Assembly (NCBI RefSeq): GCF_002210345.1
Contig: NZ_MWQI01000010.1
Location: forward strand, 1-64,000
Origin: Fibrobacter sp. UWB4
GTDB lineage: Bacteria; Fibrobacterota; Fibrobacteria; Fibrobacterales; Fibrobacteraceae
Direction: 5' to 3'
DNA: 64,000 nucleotides
The notes beneath the pieces were generated by a model. It was given only the letters and a program-made list of their open reading frames with translations, was not told the DNA's origin and searched no databases. Shown here piece after piece: positions 1-7,613 of this stretch; position 1 is the first letter of the stretch, and each line of letters starts with the position of its first letter. The position numbers and the translations under genes were made by a program.

Positions 1-96
1 CAGGCTGTGAAAATCGCCTGGGCTGCCGCTGCCGATGGCCTCGAAGCCAACGACGCCGATGGGGAAGCATTCGCATTCACGACGGTTAAGGCGTAA
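1..96 (+). CDS. C-terminal tail of an unidentified protein (truncated by window edge)
   Basis: The last 31 codons of a reading frame that enters from outside the window and ends in TAA. The tail is rich in Ala and acidic residues and holds the segment GLEANDADGEAF. I do not recognise the family. The same tail recurs, diverged, at 1203-1373 and more distantly at 1072-1182, so this belongs to a small local paralogous family. Nothing can be said of function from 31 residues. Confidence 0.6.
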   Translation, partial: QAVKIAWAAAADGLEANDADGEAFAFTTVKA

Positions 97-97
97 T

Positions 98-121
98 TGT
101 CATCCCCGCGAAGGCGGGGAT
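98..121. repeat. Dispersed hairpin repeat (TGTCATCCCCGC type)
   Basis: An 8-bp perfect stem (102-109 with 114-121) around a GAAG loop, led by TGTC. Related copies in either orientation lie at 3636-3662, 7402-7430, 14568-14595, 37374-37403, 54485-54514 and 56913-56943. Stem bases change on both sides between copies. It behaves as a REP-like intergenic element. Confidence 0.75.
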
Positions 122-146
122 TTCCCAGCCAAACCAGAAATACTTT

Positions 147-180
147 ATCCCCGGAATCTAAAATTCCGGGGATATTTTTA
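147..180 (+). terminator. Rho-independent terminator after the 1-96 gene
   Basis: An 11-bp perfect stem (147-157 with 163-173), a 5-nt loop and an AT-rich tail with five T residues. The hairpin is duplicated at 1478-1511 with a compensatory base-pair change. A -10-like TATATTC follows, then a remnant start (ATGAAG, 187-192) whose frame stops after nine codons. Confidence 0.75.
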
Positions 181-233
181 TATTCATATGAAGTTGTTTT
201 GCTCCAATGTTTATTGATGTATTGTGATAAATT

Positions 234-959
234 ATGCTGAGCTTTATAAAGTATTCCTGGATTCTTATATTATTTGCTGCTTGTGCATCAAGTAATTTAG
301 AACCGTCTAAAGAATTGTCAAAAGTCCCTCCGCAAAGTGAATATAGAACGGAGTTAGTTCCTCCGACTGGTGTGGGCTATTATGTTGATTTTTACGGTCG
401 TATTAGTGACGAAGAAATATCGTGGAAAGATAAGGGGTTTTATATTCTTTTTGATAAAGATGACCAAAAGAAAATAGGCTTTATCCCATTAGACTCAAAT
501 AAAATTCGTATTTATAAGTTCCTTTACTTCCCATCTTGGGATATTGGATATCCAGATATTGGATTATGTGTAGGAGAAAGTTACACTTCCCAGGAATATG
601 AAAATTTTTTCATGGACAAATGTCGTAAAGAATACTCAATAGACTCTATGGATTACAGACTCGTTATGTCTTATTTTTCTGAAAAAAAGATGTCCATTAA
701 AAAAAGAGGAATTCCTCCACGTGAATGTGTTGGTGAAACATTGAATATCATTTACTATGACGGAAATGAATATCAATATTTCGATATGATAAGTCCTAAG
801 TGTTTTGATAGCGCCTTGAGGAATAATCCTGAGTCTTTTGAGTATAAACTTTTTTATGAGAAAATAGATGGCATTATGAAAGGTGATTTCCAAGAATGCC
901 GATGGGATAAATTTTTAGACCCTGATGTTGTGGAGAAATGTGTGTCAAAATATAGATGA
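234..959 (+). CDS. Hypothetical lipoprotein
   Basis: A 241-residue protein of unknown function. The N-terminus is a lipoprotein signal: a hydrophobic core followed by the lipobox FAAC at about residues 14-17, so the mature chain probably starts at Cys17 and is lipid-anchored. The mature part is rich in Tyr, Phe, Asp and Lys, holds several Cys residues and shows no motif I recognise. The gene is clearly more AT-rich than the ribosomal-protein genes nearby, as are the other small lipoprotein genes in this window. It stands alone, after a duplicated terminator/promoter segment. Confidence 0.7.
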   Translation: MLSFIKYSWILILFAACASSNLEPSKELSKVPPQSEYRTELVPPTGVGYYVDFYGRISDEEISWKDKGFYILFDKDDQKKIGFIPLDSNKIRIYKFLYFPSWDIGYPDIGLCVGESYTSQEYENFFMDKCRKEYSIDSMDYRLVMSYFSEKKMSIKKRGIPPRECVGETLNIIYYDGNEYQYFDMISPKCFDSALRNNPESFEYKLFYEKIDGIMKGDFQECRWDKFLDPDVVEKCVSKYR

Positions 960-1071
960 TTGTAAAATTTATAACTTTATTTATATTTATACATCATGAA
1001 GTATTTCCCGTAAAAAAGAAACCGAACTTCTTTATGTTTCCGGAAGGCTTGTTCCCGAGCCTTTGCGGTAG

Positions 1072-1182
1072 GGCGCCTCGCGCCAGACGCAAGCGAACGT
1101 TATCGTGTGGAAGGATTCTACGGCTGGTTTGCAGGAATCTGATGCAGATGGCGAAAAGGTCTTCGTCGAAGCTGTAAGATAA
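1072..1182 (+). pseudogene. Degenerate copy of the repeated gene tail (copy 2)
   Basis: A stop at 1069-1071 is followed by 36 open codons ending in TAA. The translation keeps the pattern QTQA..IVW, about 10 variable residues, then SDADGEKVF, then the stop. This lines up with QTQA..IAW and NDADGEAF of the copy at 1203-1373. No start codon or RBS is evident, so I read it as a gene remnant. Confidence 0.5.
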
Positions 1183-1202
1183 GTACATCGCAGGAGACAA
1201 CC

Positions 1203-1373
1203 TCGCAAGACGAGAGCAGCGGCCACGCTTGCGTGGACATTGCCGAGCCGAAGAGGTTGGGCACGAAGTGCCAAACGCAGGCTGTGAAAATCGCCTGGGC
1301 TGCCGCTGCCGATGGCCTCGAAGCCAACGACGCCGACGGAGAGGCATTCAGCTTCACGACGGTAAAAGCCTAG
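1203..1373 (+). pseudogene. Degenerate copy of the repeated gene tail (copy 3)
   Basis: From 1278 to 1373 the 32 codons (with stop) are nearly identical to 1-96, differing mainly near the end. The open frame extends upstream to about 1182 without a credible start or RBS. The homologous upstream DNA (CCGAGCC, then a G-rich stretch, then CGCCA.ACGCA) is shared with copy 2. It looks like a truncated duplicate rather than a functional gene. Confidence 0.55.
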
Positions 1374-1477
1374 TAAGGCGAGAGTCGCGCAATTGTCATC
1401 CTGAACCCATTCGACAGGCTCAGGGTAAACTCCGAGGCGTATCCTCGAAGTCGAAGGATCCAGACCCAAAATTCTTT

Positions 1478-1511
1478 ATCCTCGGAATCTTAATTCCGAG
1501 GATATTTTTAT
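1478..1511 (+). terminator. Terminator hairpin, duplicate of 147-180
   Basis: An 11-bp stem (1478-1488 with 1493-1503) and a short loop, then ATTTTTATATT. Relative to the copy at 147-180 one C-G pair has become T-A on both sides, so the pairing has been kept by selection. Confidence 0.75.
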
Positions 1512-1523
1512 ATTCGTAACACA

Positions 1524-2057
1524 ATGAAGTTTATTCGTACTCTCGTTCTTCTTTTTGTTCTACTTTTGCCGGATTATTCCTTGGCGCAGGTAGATTCAGT
1601 TTACACACCTAAGAAAAAAACTTCAGATTATATACCAACACCTCTTGGGTTAGAGGCGGGTGGTGGAAGTATGTTCATGGCGGGGCTGGAATGGGGGTCT
1701 CCTTTAAGTTTAGTCTATGCACAGGTACGTCCTGGAATTGCGGATGGTCTATGGACGCCGGATTATGCAATTTTATGGTCCATTCGTACCAGGTATGTTT
1801 ATGATTACATTGATCATGAACATGGCGCTTTGCTTTATCCGAATATTCAATACCTGCGTGGTCTCTTTTTCGGCATTGCCGTTGGCCCTCAGGTGGGGTG
1901 GTTTTCTTCAACGGGATTTGACTATGGAGTATCCGCCCGTTTGGACTTGATAGGCATATTCAATGTCGAAATTGGTTATTTTTTCGAAAAAAAGACCCCT
2001 TACGTGAGTTTCCTGTTCTCGTTTTCCATTTTGAGATTTGGACCTTTCGATCCCTAA
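1524..2057 (+). CDS. Hypothetical exported, probable outer-membrane beta-barrel protein
   Basis: A 177-residue protein with a Sec signal peptide (hydrophobic core about 6-18, cleavage probably after SLA near residue 21). The mature part alternates short aromatic strands with Gly-rich turns and ends in a hydrophobic strand rich in Phe, the pattern of a small outer-membrane barrel. No family recognised. It follows a duplicated terminator and is 6 nt from the AlkD-like gene, so read-through is possible although the functions look unrelated. Confidence 0.65.
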   Translation: MKFIRTLVLLFVLLLPDYSLAQVDSVYTPKKKTSDYIPTPLGLEAGGGSMFMAGLEWGSPLSLVYAQVRPGIADGLWTPDYAILWSIRTRYVYDYIDHEHGALLYPNIQYLRGLFFGIAVGPQVGWFSSTGFDYGVSARLDLIGIFNVEIGYFFEKKTPYVSFLFSFSILRFGPFDP

Positions 2058-2063
2058 TTAACT

Positions 2064-2762
2064 ATGTCTATCATCAACGAAATTCAAAAAGCGCTTTTTG
2101 CAAAACAGGATTTAAAGTTCAAGGCTTTTCATAGCAAGCTTATCCCGAAGACGGATGCAAAGTCGATTATCGGTGTGCGCACTCCAGATTTGCGTGCAAT
2201 CGCCAAGGAATACGCAGGTCACTCTGATGTGGAAAAATTCTTGACTGCGCTCCCGCATAAATATTACGACGAAAATCAAGTCCATGCATTTATCTTGTCC
2301 TTGATTAAGGACTATGATGATTGCGTTTCGCACATCGATGCATTCTTGCCGTATGTGGATAACTGGGCGACCTGCGACCAGATGCGCCCCAAGGCTTTTG
2401 CGAAAGCTGCAAACCGCAAACGCCTTTTGAAAGATGTTGAGCGCTGGATGAAAGCTCCCGTGACGGATGTTTACACGATGCGCTTTGGCATTGAATCGCT
2501 GATGTCGTTCTTTCTGGACGATGACTTTGACCCAAAGTTCTTGAAATGGGTCGCGAAAATCCGCAGCGAGGAATACTACCTCAATATGATGATCGCGTGG
2601 TTCTTTGCGACGGCACTTGCAAAGCAGTACGAGGCGACACTCCCGTTCATTGAAAAACATGCGCTTGATACATGGACGCATAACAAGACTATCCAGAAGG
2701 CGATTGAAAGCTATCGCATTACCGATGAGCAGAAAGCATATCTGAAGACCTTAAAATTATAG
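2064..2762 (+). CDS. DNA alkylation repair protein, AlkD family (HEAT-like repeats)
   Basis: A 232-residue protein of the AlkC/AlkD superfamily, glycosylases that remove N3- and N7-alkylated purines without base flipping. The entire chain is helical, as expected for stacked HEAT-like repeats. The family signature YVDNWATCD is present; Trp101 and Asp105 match the spacing of the Trp/Asp pair that contacts the lesion in characterised AlkD. Length is normal for the family. The start ATG is 6 nt after the previous stop, and the gene is followed at 12 nt by the alpha/beta hydrolase, suggesting a small transcription unit. Activity on DNA is inferred from the family. Confidence 0.88.
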   Translation: MSIINEIQKALFAKQDLKFKAFHSKLIPKTDAKSIIGVRTPDLRAIAKEYAGHSDVEKFLTALPHKYYDENQVHAFILSLIKDYDDCVSHIDAFLPYVDNWATCDQMRPKAFAKAANRKRLLKDVERWMKAPVTDVYTMRFGIESLMSFFLDDDFDPKFLKWVAKIRSEEYYLNMMIAWFFATALAKQYEATLPFIEKHALDTWTHNKTIQKAIESYRITDEQKAYLKTLKL

Positions 2763-2774
2763 TATCTTTAAAAT

Positions 2775-3584
2775 ATGATTGATTATACCGTACAGACCGT
2801 AAAAACTGACAATTTTGAAATGGACTACCTCAAGTTTGGCACGGGCGCGCGTACGCTCGTGTTGCTGCCGGGGATGAGCCTCAAGAGTACGATGGGCATT
2901 GCCTCGATGGTGGTGGATTCGTACAAGATATTTGCAGACGATTTTACGGTTTACATGTTCGACCGCAAAAAGAATTTTGGCGAATCGTACCTGATGGAAG
3001 AGATGGCTGCTGACACTGCCGAAGCGATGGATGCTCTTGGCATTGAATGCGCCTGCATCATTGGAATTTCGCAGGGTGGCATGATTTCGCAAATCATTGC
3101 GGAACAGAACCCGCAGAAGGTCGAACGTTTGGCGCTCGGCTGCAGTGCCTCCCGCTTGAACGATATGTCTCGAGCCGTGATGACGGAATGGAAACGCCTC
3201 GCGGATGCCCGCGATATCGAATCCCTCTGCTCGAATTTCATCGACAAGGTTTTTTCTGAGGAAACCGTTCGCAAGTACAAGAGGAGCCTGATGCGCATGA
3301 ACACGAACGCCACAGAACAGGACATGGCTCGATTCTGCGTCTTGGCTAAGGCTTGCCTTGCGTTCGAAGCGTACGAAGGACTCTCTAAGCTCAAGTGCCC
3401 GACATTGATTCTCGGAGCCGAGCTGGACCAGGTCTTGGGCGTAATTGCATCCCGCGAAATCGCTGAAGTGCTAAAGCAAAATGGTGTGCCTGTGGAACTC
3501 TACATTTACGAAAAATACGGTCACGCCGCCTACGACGAAGCCCCGGATTTCCGCTCGAGGATTTTGGAATTCTTGAAAAAGTAG
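2775..3584 (+). CDS. Alpha/beta hydrolase
   Basis: A 269-residue cytoplasmic hydrolase (no signal peptide). The nucleophile elbow GISQGG puts the catalytic Ser at residue 99. The likely acid is Asp218 (in GAELDQ) and the base His250 (in YGHAAY), the standard order for the fold. An oxyanion-loop LLPGMS lies near residue 30. The substrate cannot be inferred. It probably shares a transcript with the AlkD-like gene. The gene is followed by G-rich repeats rather than a clean terminator. Confidence 0.85.
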   Translation: MIDYTVQTVKTDNFEMDYLKFGTGARTLVLLPGMSLKSTMGIASMVVDSYKIFADDFTVYMFDRKKNFGESYLMEEMAADTAEAMDALGIECACIIGISQGGMISQIIAEQNPQKVERLALGCSASRLNDMSRAVMTEWKRLADARDIESLCSNFIDKVFSEETVRKYKRSLMRMNTNATEQDMARFCVLAKACLAFEAYEGLSKLKCPTLILGAELDQVLGVIASREIAEVLKQNGVPVELYIYEKYGHAAYDEAPDFRSRILEFLKK

Positions 3585-3850
3585 TGGGGGCGTTGCGGGG
3601 AACTCCCCGCTCGTGGGGGTGATGTAAGACCAATGGAGATCCCCGCTTTCGCGGGGATGACATGGGGCTGCAATCAGGGGGATTCTTCCCCCTCCTATAA
3701 AATAAAAGCGTATTTTTGCGCACTTCCTACCCCCAAAAAAACACCTTTTTCTGCATTTCCTTCCTACTTCCAACTATTTTCATTGTTTTTAAGCATATTC
3801 TTTCGTCTCTCGTCTTTCGTCTTTCGTCTATCTTTTCTATCTTTGCACTC
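3585..3850. repeat. Intergenic composite repeats and heptamer array
   Basis: No gene seen. In order: GCGTTGCGGGG (3590-3600, reverse complement of elements at about 7493-7503 and 54470-54480), the TGTCATCCCC hairpin in reverse orientation (3636-3662), a GGGGGATTCTTCCCCC palindrome (about 3676-3691, similar to 7348-7366), two TTCCTAC-type heptamers (3761-3774), then four in-phase heptamers of type TTTCGTC (3801-3828). The cluster sits between the hydrolase gene and the rpsB leader. Confidence 0.65.
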
Positions 3851-3981
3851 GTCCAAGCAATATCGCTTGGGCATAAACAATCACCGGCTTGCAAGAGTCG
3901 CTTCGGTGGCGCGGTAATTTTAACTTCGCTTTGTGGCTTAATTGCAGTCCGGGTAGTAACAACCGAAAAGGAAAATATACT
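3851..3981 (+). promoter_or_regulatory. Probable rpsB leader region
   Basis: A CCAAGC/GCTTGG hairpin (about 3852-3869) opens a GC-richer 130-nt stretch before rpsB. Leaders of rpsB often carry an autoregulatory structure that binds S2. I cannot match this one to a described motif, so this is an inference from position and the visible hairpin. The RBS is an A-rich AAAAGGA about 10 nt before the ATG. Confidence 0.35.
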
Positions 3982-4722
3982 ATGGCTAATTTGCCTTCCG
4001 TCGAAGATCTGCTTGCAGCAGGCTCCCACTTTGGTCACCAGACTCAGCGCTGGAACCCGAAAATGAAACCGTACATCTTGGCAGAAAAGAACGGCATCTA
4101 CGTTCTCAACCTCTCCAAGACTCGTGACCTCCTCGAAGAAGCTGCTAAGGCTGCTGCCAAGATTTCTGAATCTGGCAAGACCGTGCTCTTCGTTGGCACG
4201 AAGCCGACTGCACGTCAGTGCGTGCTCGACGCTGCTGCTACCTGCAACCAGTTCTCCGTCACCAACCGTTGGTTGGGCGGTATGCTCACGAACTTCCAGA
4301 CTGTCCGCAAGTCCATCAAGAAGATTGACAAGATCGACACCATGGAACAGGACGGCACCTTCCAGGCTCTCTCCAAGAAGGAAGTCCTCGACAAGACTCG
4401 TGAACGCGCCAAGCTCCTCGACGTGTTCGGTGGTATCCGTGAAATGGTGAACCTCCCGGGCCTTCTCGTCGTGACCGACCTCGCTCACGAAAAGATCGCT
4501 GTTGCAGAAGCTCGCCGTCTCCACATTCCTATCATCGGCATCTGCGACACGAACGTCGATCCGACCCTCGTGGACTACCCGATTCCGGCAAACGACGACG
4601 CTGTGAAGTCCCTCAAGCTCATTGTGGACTACATCGCTGCTAACGTCAAGCCGCGCGTCGCTGCTGAAAAGAAGGAATCCAAGGAAGAAGTGAAGAAGTT
4701 CGACAACGGCGAGGACAAGTAA
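3982..4722 (+). CDS. rpsB: 30S ribosomal protein S2
   Basis: 246 residues starting MANLPSVEDL. The S2 landmarks are present: GSHFGHQTQRWNPKM near the N-terminus, NRWLGGMLTN in the middle and IPIIGICDTNVDP followed by DYPIPANDDA. The C-terminus is a charged Lys/Glu tail. The ATG at 3982 has an AAAAGGA RBS; upstream in-frame codons lie in the leader and are not part of S2. Codon use is strongly biased, as expected for high expression. EF-Ts follows 1 nt after the stop, the conserved rpsB-tsf pair. Confidence 0.97.
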   Translation: MANLPSVEDLLAAGSHFGHQTQRWNPKMKPYILAEKNGIYVLNLSKTRDLLEEAAKAAAKISESGKTVLFVGTKPTARQCVLDAAATCNQFSVTNRWLGGMLTNFQTVRKSIKKIDKIDTMEQDGTFQALSKKEVLDKTRERAKLLDVFGGIREMVNLPGLLVVTDLAHEKIAVAEARRLHIPIIGICDTNVDPTLVDYPIPANDDAVKSLKLIVDYIAANVKPRVAAEKKESKEEVKKFDNGEDK

Positions 4723-4723
4723 T

Positions 4724-5605
4724 ATGCAGATTACCGCTTCCCTCGTTAACGAACTCCGCCAGAAGACTGGCGTCGGCATGATGCAGTGCAAGAAGGCACT
4801 CACCGAAACTGACGGCGATATGGAAAAGGCTTTGGAACTCCTCCGCAAGCAGGGTGCTGCTGTTGCTGCAAAGCGCGCAGACAAGGCTGCTAAGGAAGGC
4901 CGCGTCTATCTTATCGAAACCGCAGAAAAGGCTGCTGCTTTCGAACTCACCTGCGAAACTGAACCGGTTTCCAACAACGACGACTTCGTTGCCCTCGCAG
5001 CCCTTGCTACCAAGGCTGTTGAAACTCAGGCAATCGCTTCCGTCGAAGATCTCAAGAACGCTGTCGTTGATGGCGTCAAGATCAATGACCGCCTCCAGGA
5101 CGTCCTCGTGAAGATTCAGGAAAACATTGACTTCCGCAAGTTCGCAGAAATCAAGAAGGTCCCGAACTCCGTGTTTGGCGTTTACAGCCACATGAAGGGC
5201 AAGATCGGTGTTATCACTGAACTCGCTTTCGAAGGCTCTGCTGACGAAGCTGCTCTCAAGCAGGCTGCTAAGGACATCGCTATGCAGGCCGCTGCATTCG
5301 CTCCGGTTGCATTGAACGATGCTGCAGTTCCGGCTGAAACGATCGAAAAGGAAAAGGAAATTGCCAAGGCTCAGATCGAAGCTTCTGGCAAGCAGACCAA
5401 GCCTGAATTCATGCAGCGCCAGATTGATGGCCGCGTGGCTAAGGTCCTTAAGGAAATCGTTCTCGAAGACCAGGAATTCTTCATGTCTGAAAAGAACCCG
5501 AAGAAGCTCTCTGTCAAGGACTACCTCCAGGAAGTCGTTGCAAAGCAGCTCGGCCTTACCAGCTTGAAGGTCGTGAACTTCATCCGCTTCGAACGCGGTA
5601 ACTAA
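4724..5605 (+). CDS. tsf: Elongation factor Ts
   Basis: 293 residues; nucleotide exchange factor for EF-Tu. The diagnostic N-terminal UBA-type segment with LRQKTGVGMMQCKKAL is intact, followed by the two-subdomain core. The FIRFERGN C-terminus is typical for the family. The start is 1 nt after the rpsB stop and its SD (GAGGA) lies in the end of rpsB, so translation is probably coupled. The stop codon is followed immediately by a heptamer array. In most bacteria pyrH comes next; here pyrH is about 15 kb away. Confidence 0.97.
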   Translation: MQITASLVNELRQKTGVGMMQCKKALTETDGDMEKALELLRKQGAAVAAKRADKAAKEGRVYLIETAEKAAAFELTCETEPVSNNDDFVALAALATKAVETQAIASVEDLKNAVVDGVKINDRLQDVLVKIQENIDFRKFAEIKKVPNSVFGVYSHMKGKIGVITELAFEGSADEAALKQAAKDIAMQAAAFAPVALNDAAVPAETIEKEKEIAKAQIEASGKQTKPEFMQRQIDGRVAKVLKEIVLEDQEFFMSEKNPKKLSVKDYLQEVVAKQLGLTSLKVVNFIRFERGN

Positions 5606-5640
5606 GTTAGACGAAAGACGAGAGTCTAGAGACGAGAGAA
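5606..5640. repeat. Heptamer array, family A (GACGAGA units), starting at the tsf stop
   Basis: Five consecutive 7-bp units of consensus GASRGAC begin directly behind the tsf TAA. With 5658-5699 they form an inverted arrangement that could fold as a long hairpin ending tsf transcription. Confidence 0.7.
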
Positions 5641-5657
5641 AAAGTAATGAGATTATT

Positions 5658-5699
5658 TTTCGTCTCTCGTCTGTAGGACCTTTGGTCCGTTCTCTCGTC
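5658..5699. repeat. Heptamer array, family A in inverse orientation with nested hairpin
   Basis: Six 7-bp units. Two TCTCGTC units lie exactly 28 bp apart with the phase kept through an intervening hairpin (GGACC-AAA-GGTCC on the minus strand, 5665-5699). A 35-bp element of the same layout lies at 46448-46482 with a different but still complementary stem (GTGCC/GGCAC). Confidence 0.7.
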
Positions 5700-5801
5700 T
5701 GAGAACCTATCTTTATGAAATTGGTCGTCCCATCCGGGGCGGCCAGTTTTTTTATAGTTTATTTTGTATCTTATTACGTACACGTAAGTGAGAAAGGGAA
5801 A

Positions 5802-6623
5802 ATGAGAATTTATCTTACATTGACGATTTGTGTTTCGTTGCTTTTACTTGGATGCGGTGGGGCCCAGGTGCAAAGAGGTTCTTTTGAAGCCTTGGTTCCC
5901 GATGCGTATACCGGTCCAACATTTGCTATGGACGATGATTCTAGTGCGTGGAAAGTCAATGTGTCGATTCGAAATCCCAATGATAAACATGTGCATTTGA
6001 AAGAAATCTGGAACGATACGATTAATGGCTTTGAGTACACCTTGGATCCAGTTGCTGGCGATGTCTACTATGATTTCAAGATATTCCCAGTGGCGGCCTC
6101 TATTGACTATTTTGGTAAAAAAACTTTTTTGCTGGGAGGCATCGGTTTTGGACTTGATCCTTTCCCGTATGTACGTGTGACTGCAGGCATAAATGAACGA
6201 TATTTTGAGTTGGGAGCTTTTGCATCACTAGGATTAGCTAAAGTCTCGTATTCAGTTTATGCCCCTTATATAGATGATCAAGGAAATATGGCTGGAGCGG
6301 GAACGAGTTCTAAAGGCGTTATTGAATGCGATGATTGTAGCGAATGGAAATACAATGGGAATTTTGGTTTTTATGTAAACGCATTCCCGTTTAGCGAATT
6401 TGCGCTTTCTTATTCTTTCTCGGCATTTTGCCCCTGGTTGTACAACGAATTGCAAGAATATCCGCTGACATTTGATTTTCCCTATATCTTTTCAAATTAC
6501 TTTGGTGGAACGTACATAATCAATAATCATTATCTCGTTTCTCTAGGGGCGAATATCCACTTTGGAAACGATTTTAAAGAAACCATCTGGAATTTGGAAT
6601 TGAAGACGGCCTTTATCTTTTAA
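5802..6623 (+). CDS. Hypothetical lipoprotein
   Basis: 273 residues starting MRIYLTLTIC; the ATG at 5802 has a GAAAGGG RBS. A lipobox LLGC places the lipidated Cys near residue 18, followed by GGAQ. The mature chain is rich in aromatic residues and Gly with alternating hydrophobic strands, suggesting a membrane-associated beta structure. A CDDC pair lies in the middle. No family recognised. Convergent with the DUF4230 gene on the other strand. Confidence 0.7.
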   Translation: MRIYLTLTICVSLLLLGCGGAQVQRGSFEALVPDAYTGPTFAMDDDSSAWKVNVSIRNPNDKHVHLKEIWNDTINGFEYTLDPVAGDVYYDFKIFPVAASIDYFGKKTFLLGGIGFGLDPFPYVRVTAGINERYFELGAFASLGLAKVSYSVYAPYIDDQGNMAGAGTSSKGVIECDDCSEWKYNGNFGFYVNAFPFSEFALSYSFSAFCPWLYNELQEYPLTFDFPYIFSNYFGGTYIINNHYLVSLGANIHFGNDFKETIWNLELKTAFIF

Positions 6624-6649
6624 ACGGAATGATCTGAACGGCGCCTGTC

Positions 6650-7261
6650 TTATTCGCGCTGTTCCAGATTGACCTTGTAGCCGCGTTCAATTGTTGTTCC
6701 GAGCCGCAACTGGATTAACTTCATCGCGTGGTCGCGGGCCCTGCGCTTGAGTTCCGCGCTGTTTTCCTGCTCATATTTCTTTTGTTCGGAAATAAAGAAC
6801 TGCTTGAAGTCTTCGAAGCGGATGTTGTTGAACCAGCCCTGCTTTTCCCAAAGAATCTGGATGCTCTCGAAATCGATGCTGTGACTCAGAATTTTAGGCT
6901 CTGGCAGATAAATGAAAATGCTCTGCGTGTTCGGCTCCACGAGAATCTTGATGTCCTTCAAGTCGTAACCCAGCTTGACATCGCCCTGATAAACAAGCGA
7001 AAATTCCTTGATGGACTTGTTGATTCTCCAGTCGGGAATGTATTCGAGAAGCTTTTTCGCGTCCTGAAAGTTCGCGTTTTTGCGGTAGTGATGGTGGAGG
7101 GTTGCAAGCTCCGAAATCTCGCTGATCTGCTGCTCCACAAACTCGCTCGTGATGCTCGTCTGTTTTGTGTCGGTGTACAGCTTTTTCATGACAAGCGCAG
7201 TCGTCACGCTTGTAGCGCAAATGATGAGCAAAATCGCAACTATTTTCAGGGCTGGTTTCAT
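6650..7261 (-). CDS. DUF4230 domain membrane-anchored protein
   Basis: 203 residues with one N-terminal membrane helix (about 6-26) and no cleavage site. The rest matches the DUF4230 layout: a short helical part, a strand-rich centre with VYQGDVKLGYDLKDIKI and EPKILSH, and a long C-terminal helix ending in a basic region with arginines (RRARDHAMKLIQLRLG). The function of DUF4230 is unknown; the topology suggests a soluble domain outside the cytoplasmic membrane. Single gene, convergent with 5802-6623. Confidence 0.75.
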   Translation of the reverse strand: MKPALKIVAILLIICATSVTTALVMKKLYTDTKQTSITSEFVEQQISEISELATLHHHYRKNANFQDAKKLLEYIPDWRINKSIKEFSLVYQGDVKLGYDLKDIKILVEPNTQSIFIYLPEPKILSHSIDFESIQILWEKQGWFNNIRFEDFKQFFISEQKKYEQENSAELKRRARDHAMKLIQLRLGTTIERGYKVNLEQRE

Positions 7262-7578
7262 GCTATAAATTTATGCAAAAAAGATGCAAAAGGTTAATTT
7301 CATTGAAATTTCTTGTTATTCATGAATTCTTCATTCTCTTTATATAACGGGGGAGGAATCCCCCTCGCTCCAGCCCCGACTTACAAGTGCAAAATGCGGC
7401 ATGTCATGCCCGCCACCGAGCGGGCATCGCCTCTATCTGTCAAAAACACATCGTCGGGTCTTACGCTACCCCCACTGCGGGCTTCAGACGCCAGCCCGCA
7501 ACGCCCGGCTTGCTCCGCTCACCTATCCTTTGGAGCCTTAAAAGAGATGCTGTTTCTGGCTACTCTAGAAAATGTTGC
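7262..7578. repeat. Repeat-rich intergenic region upstream of the Abi locus
   Basis: No gene seen. It carries a GGGGGAGGAATCCCCC palindrome (7348-7366, cf. about 3676-3691), the TGTCATGCCCGCC hairpin repeat (7402-7430) and a TTCAGACGCCAGCCCGCAACG element (about 7483-7506) that recurs at 54456-54482. Open frames in this stretch run through these repeats and lack RBS and coding character. Such repeat clusters are plausible landing sites for the adjacent island. Confidence 0.6.
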
Positions 7579-7607
7579 TTGTTTTTCTCTGAAAAAGATT
7601 GTATATT
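7579..7607 (+). promoter_or_regulatory. Predicted sigma-70 promoter of the Abi-associated RNA
   Basis: TTGTTT (7579-7584), a 17-nt spacer and TATATT (7602-7607). Predicted transcription start near 7614, about 50 nt upstream of the Abi start codon. Confidence 0.5.
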
Positions 7608-7613
7608 TATAAA

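Larger units (their letters stand above)
960..1523. other. 564-nt intergenic stretch of degenerate gene tails and repeats
   Basis: No intact gene seen. It holds two decayed copies of the gene tail found at 1-96 (1072-1182 and 1203-1373), a GTCATCCTGA-type dispersed repeat (about 1397-1465, ending GAAGGATCC), a terminator hairpin (1478-1511) and the promoter-like TATATTC just before the next gene. Short open frames here run through repeats and are not convincing. Confidence 0.6.

Noticed and set aside
956-1177. A 73-codon frame after the first lipoprotein gene
   Set aside because: Its second half lies on a decayed gene tail in another frame, and no RBS or protein-like composition is visible.
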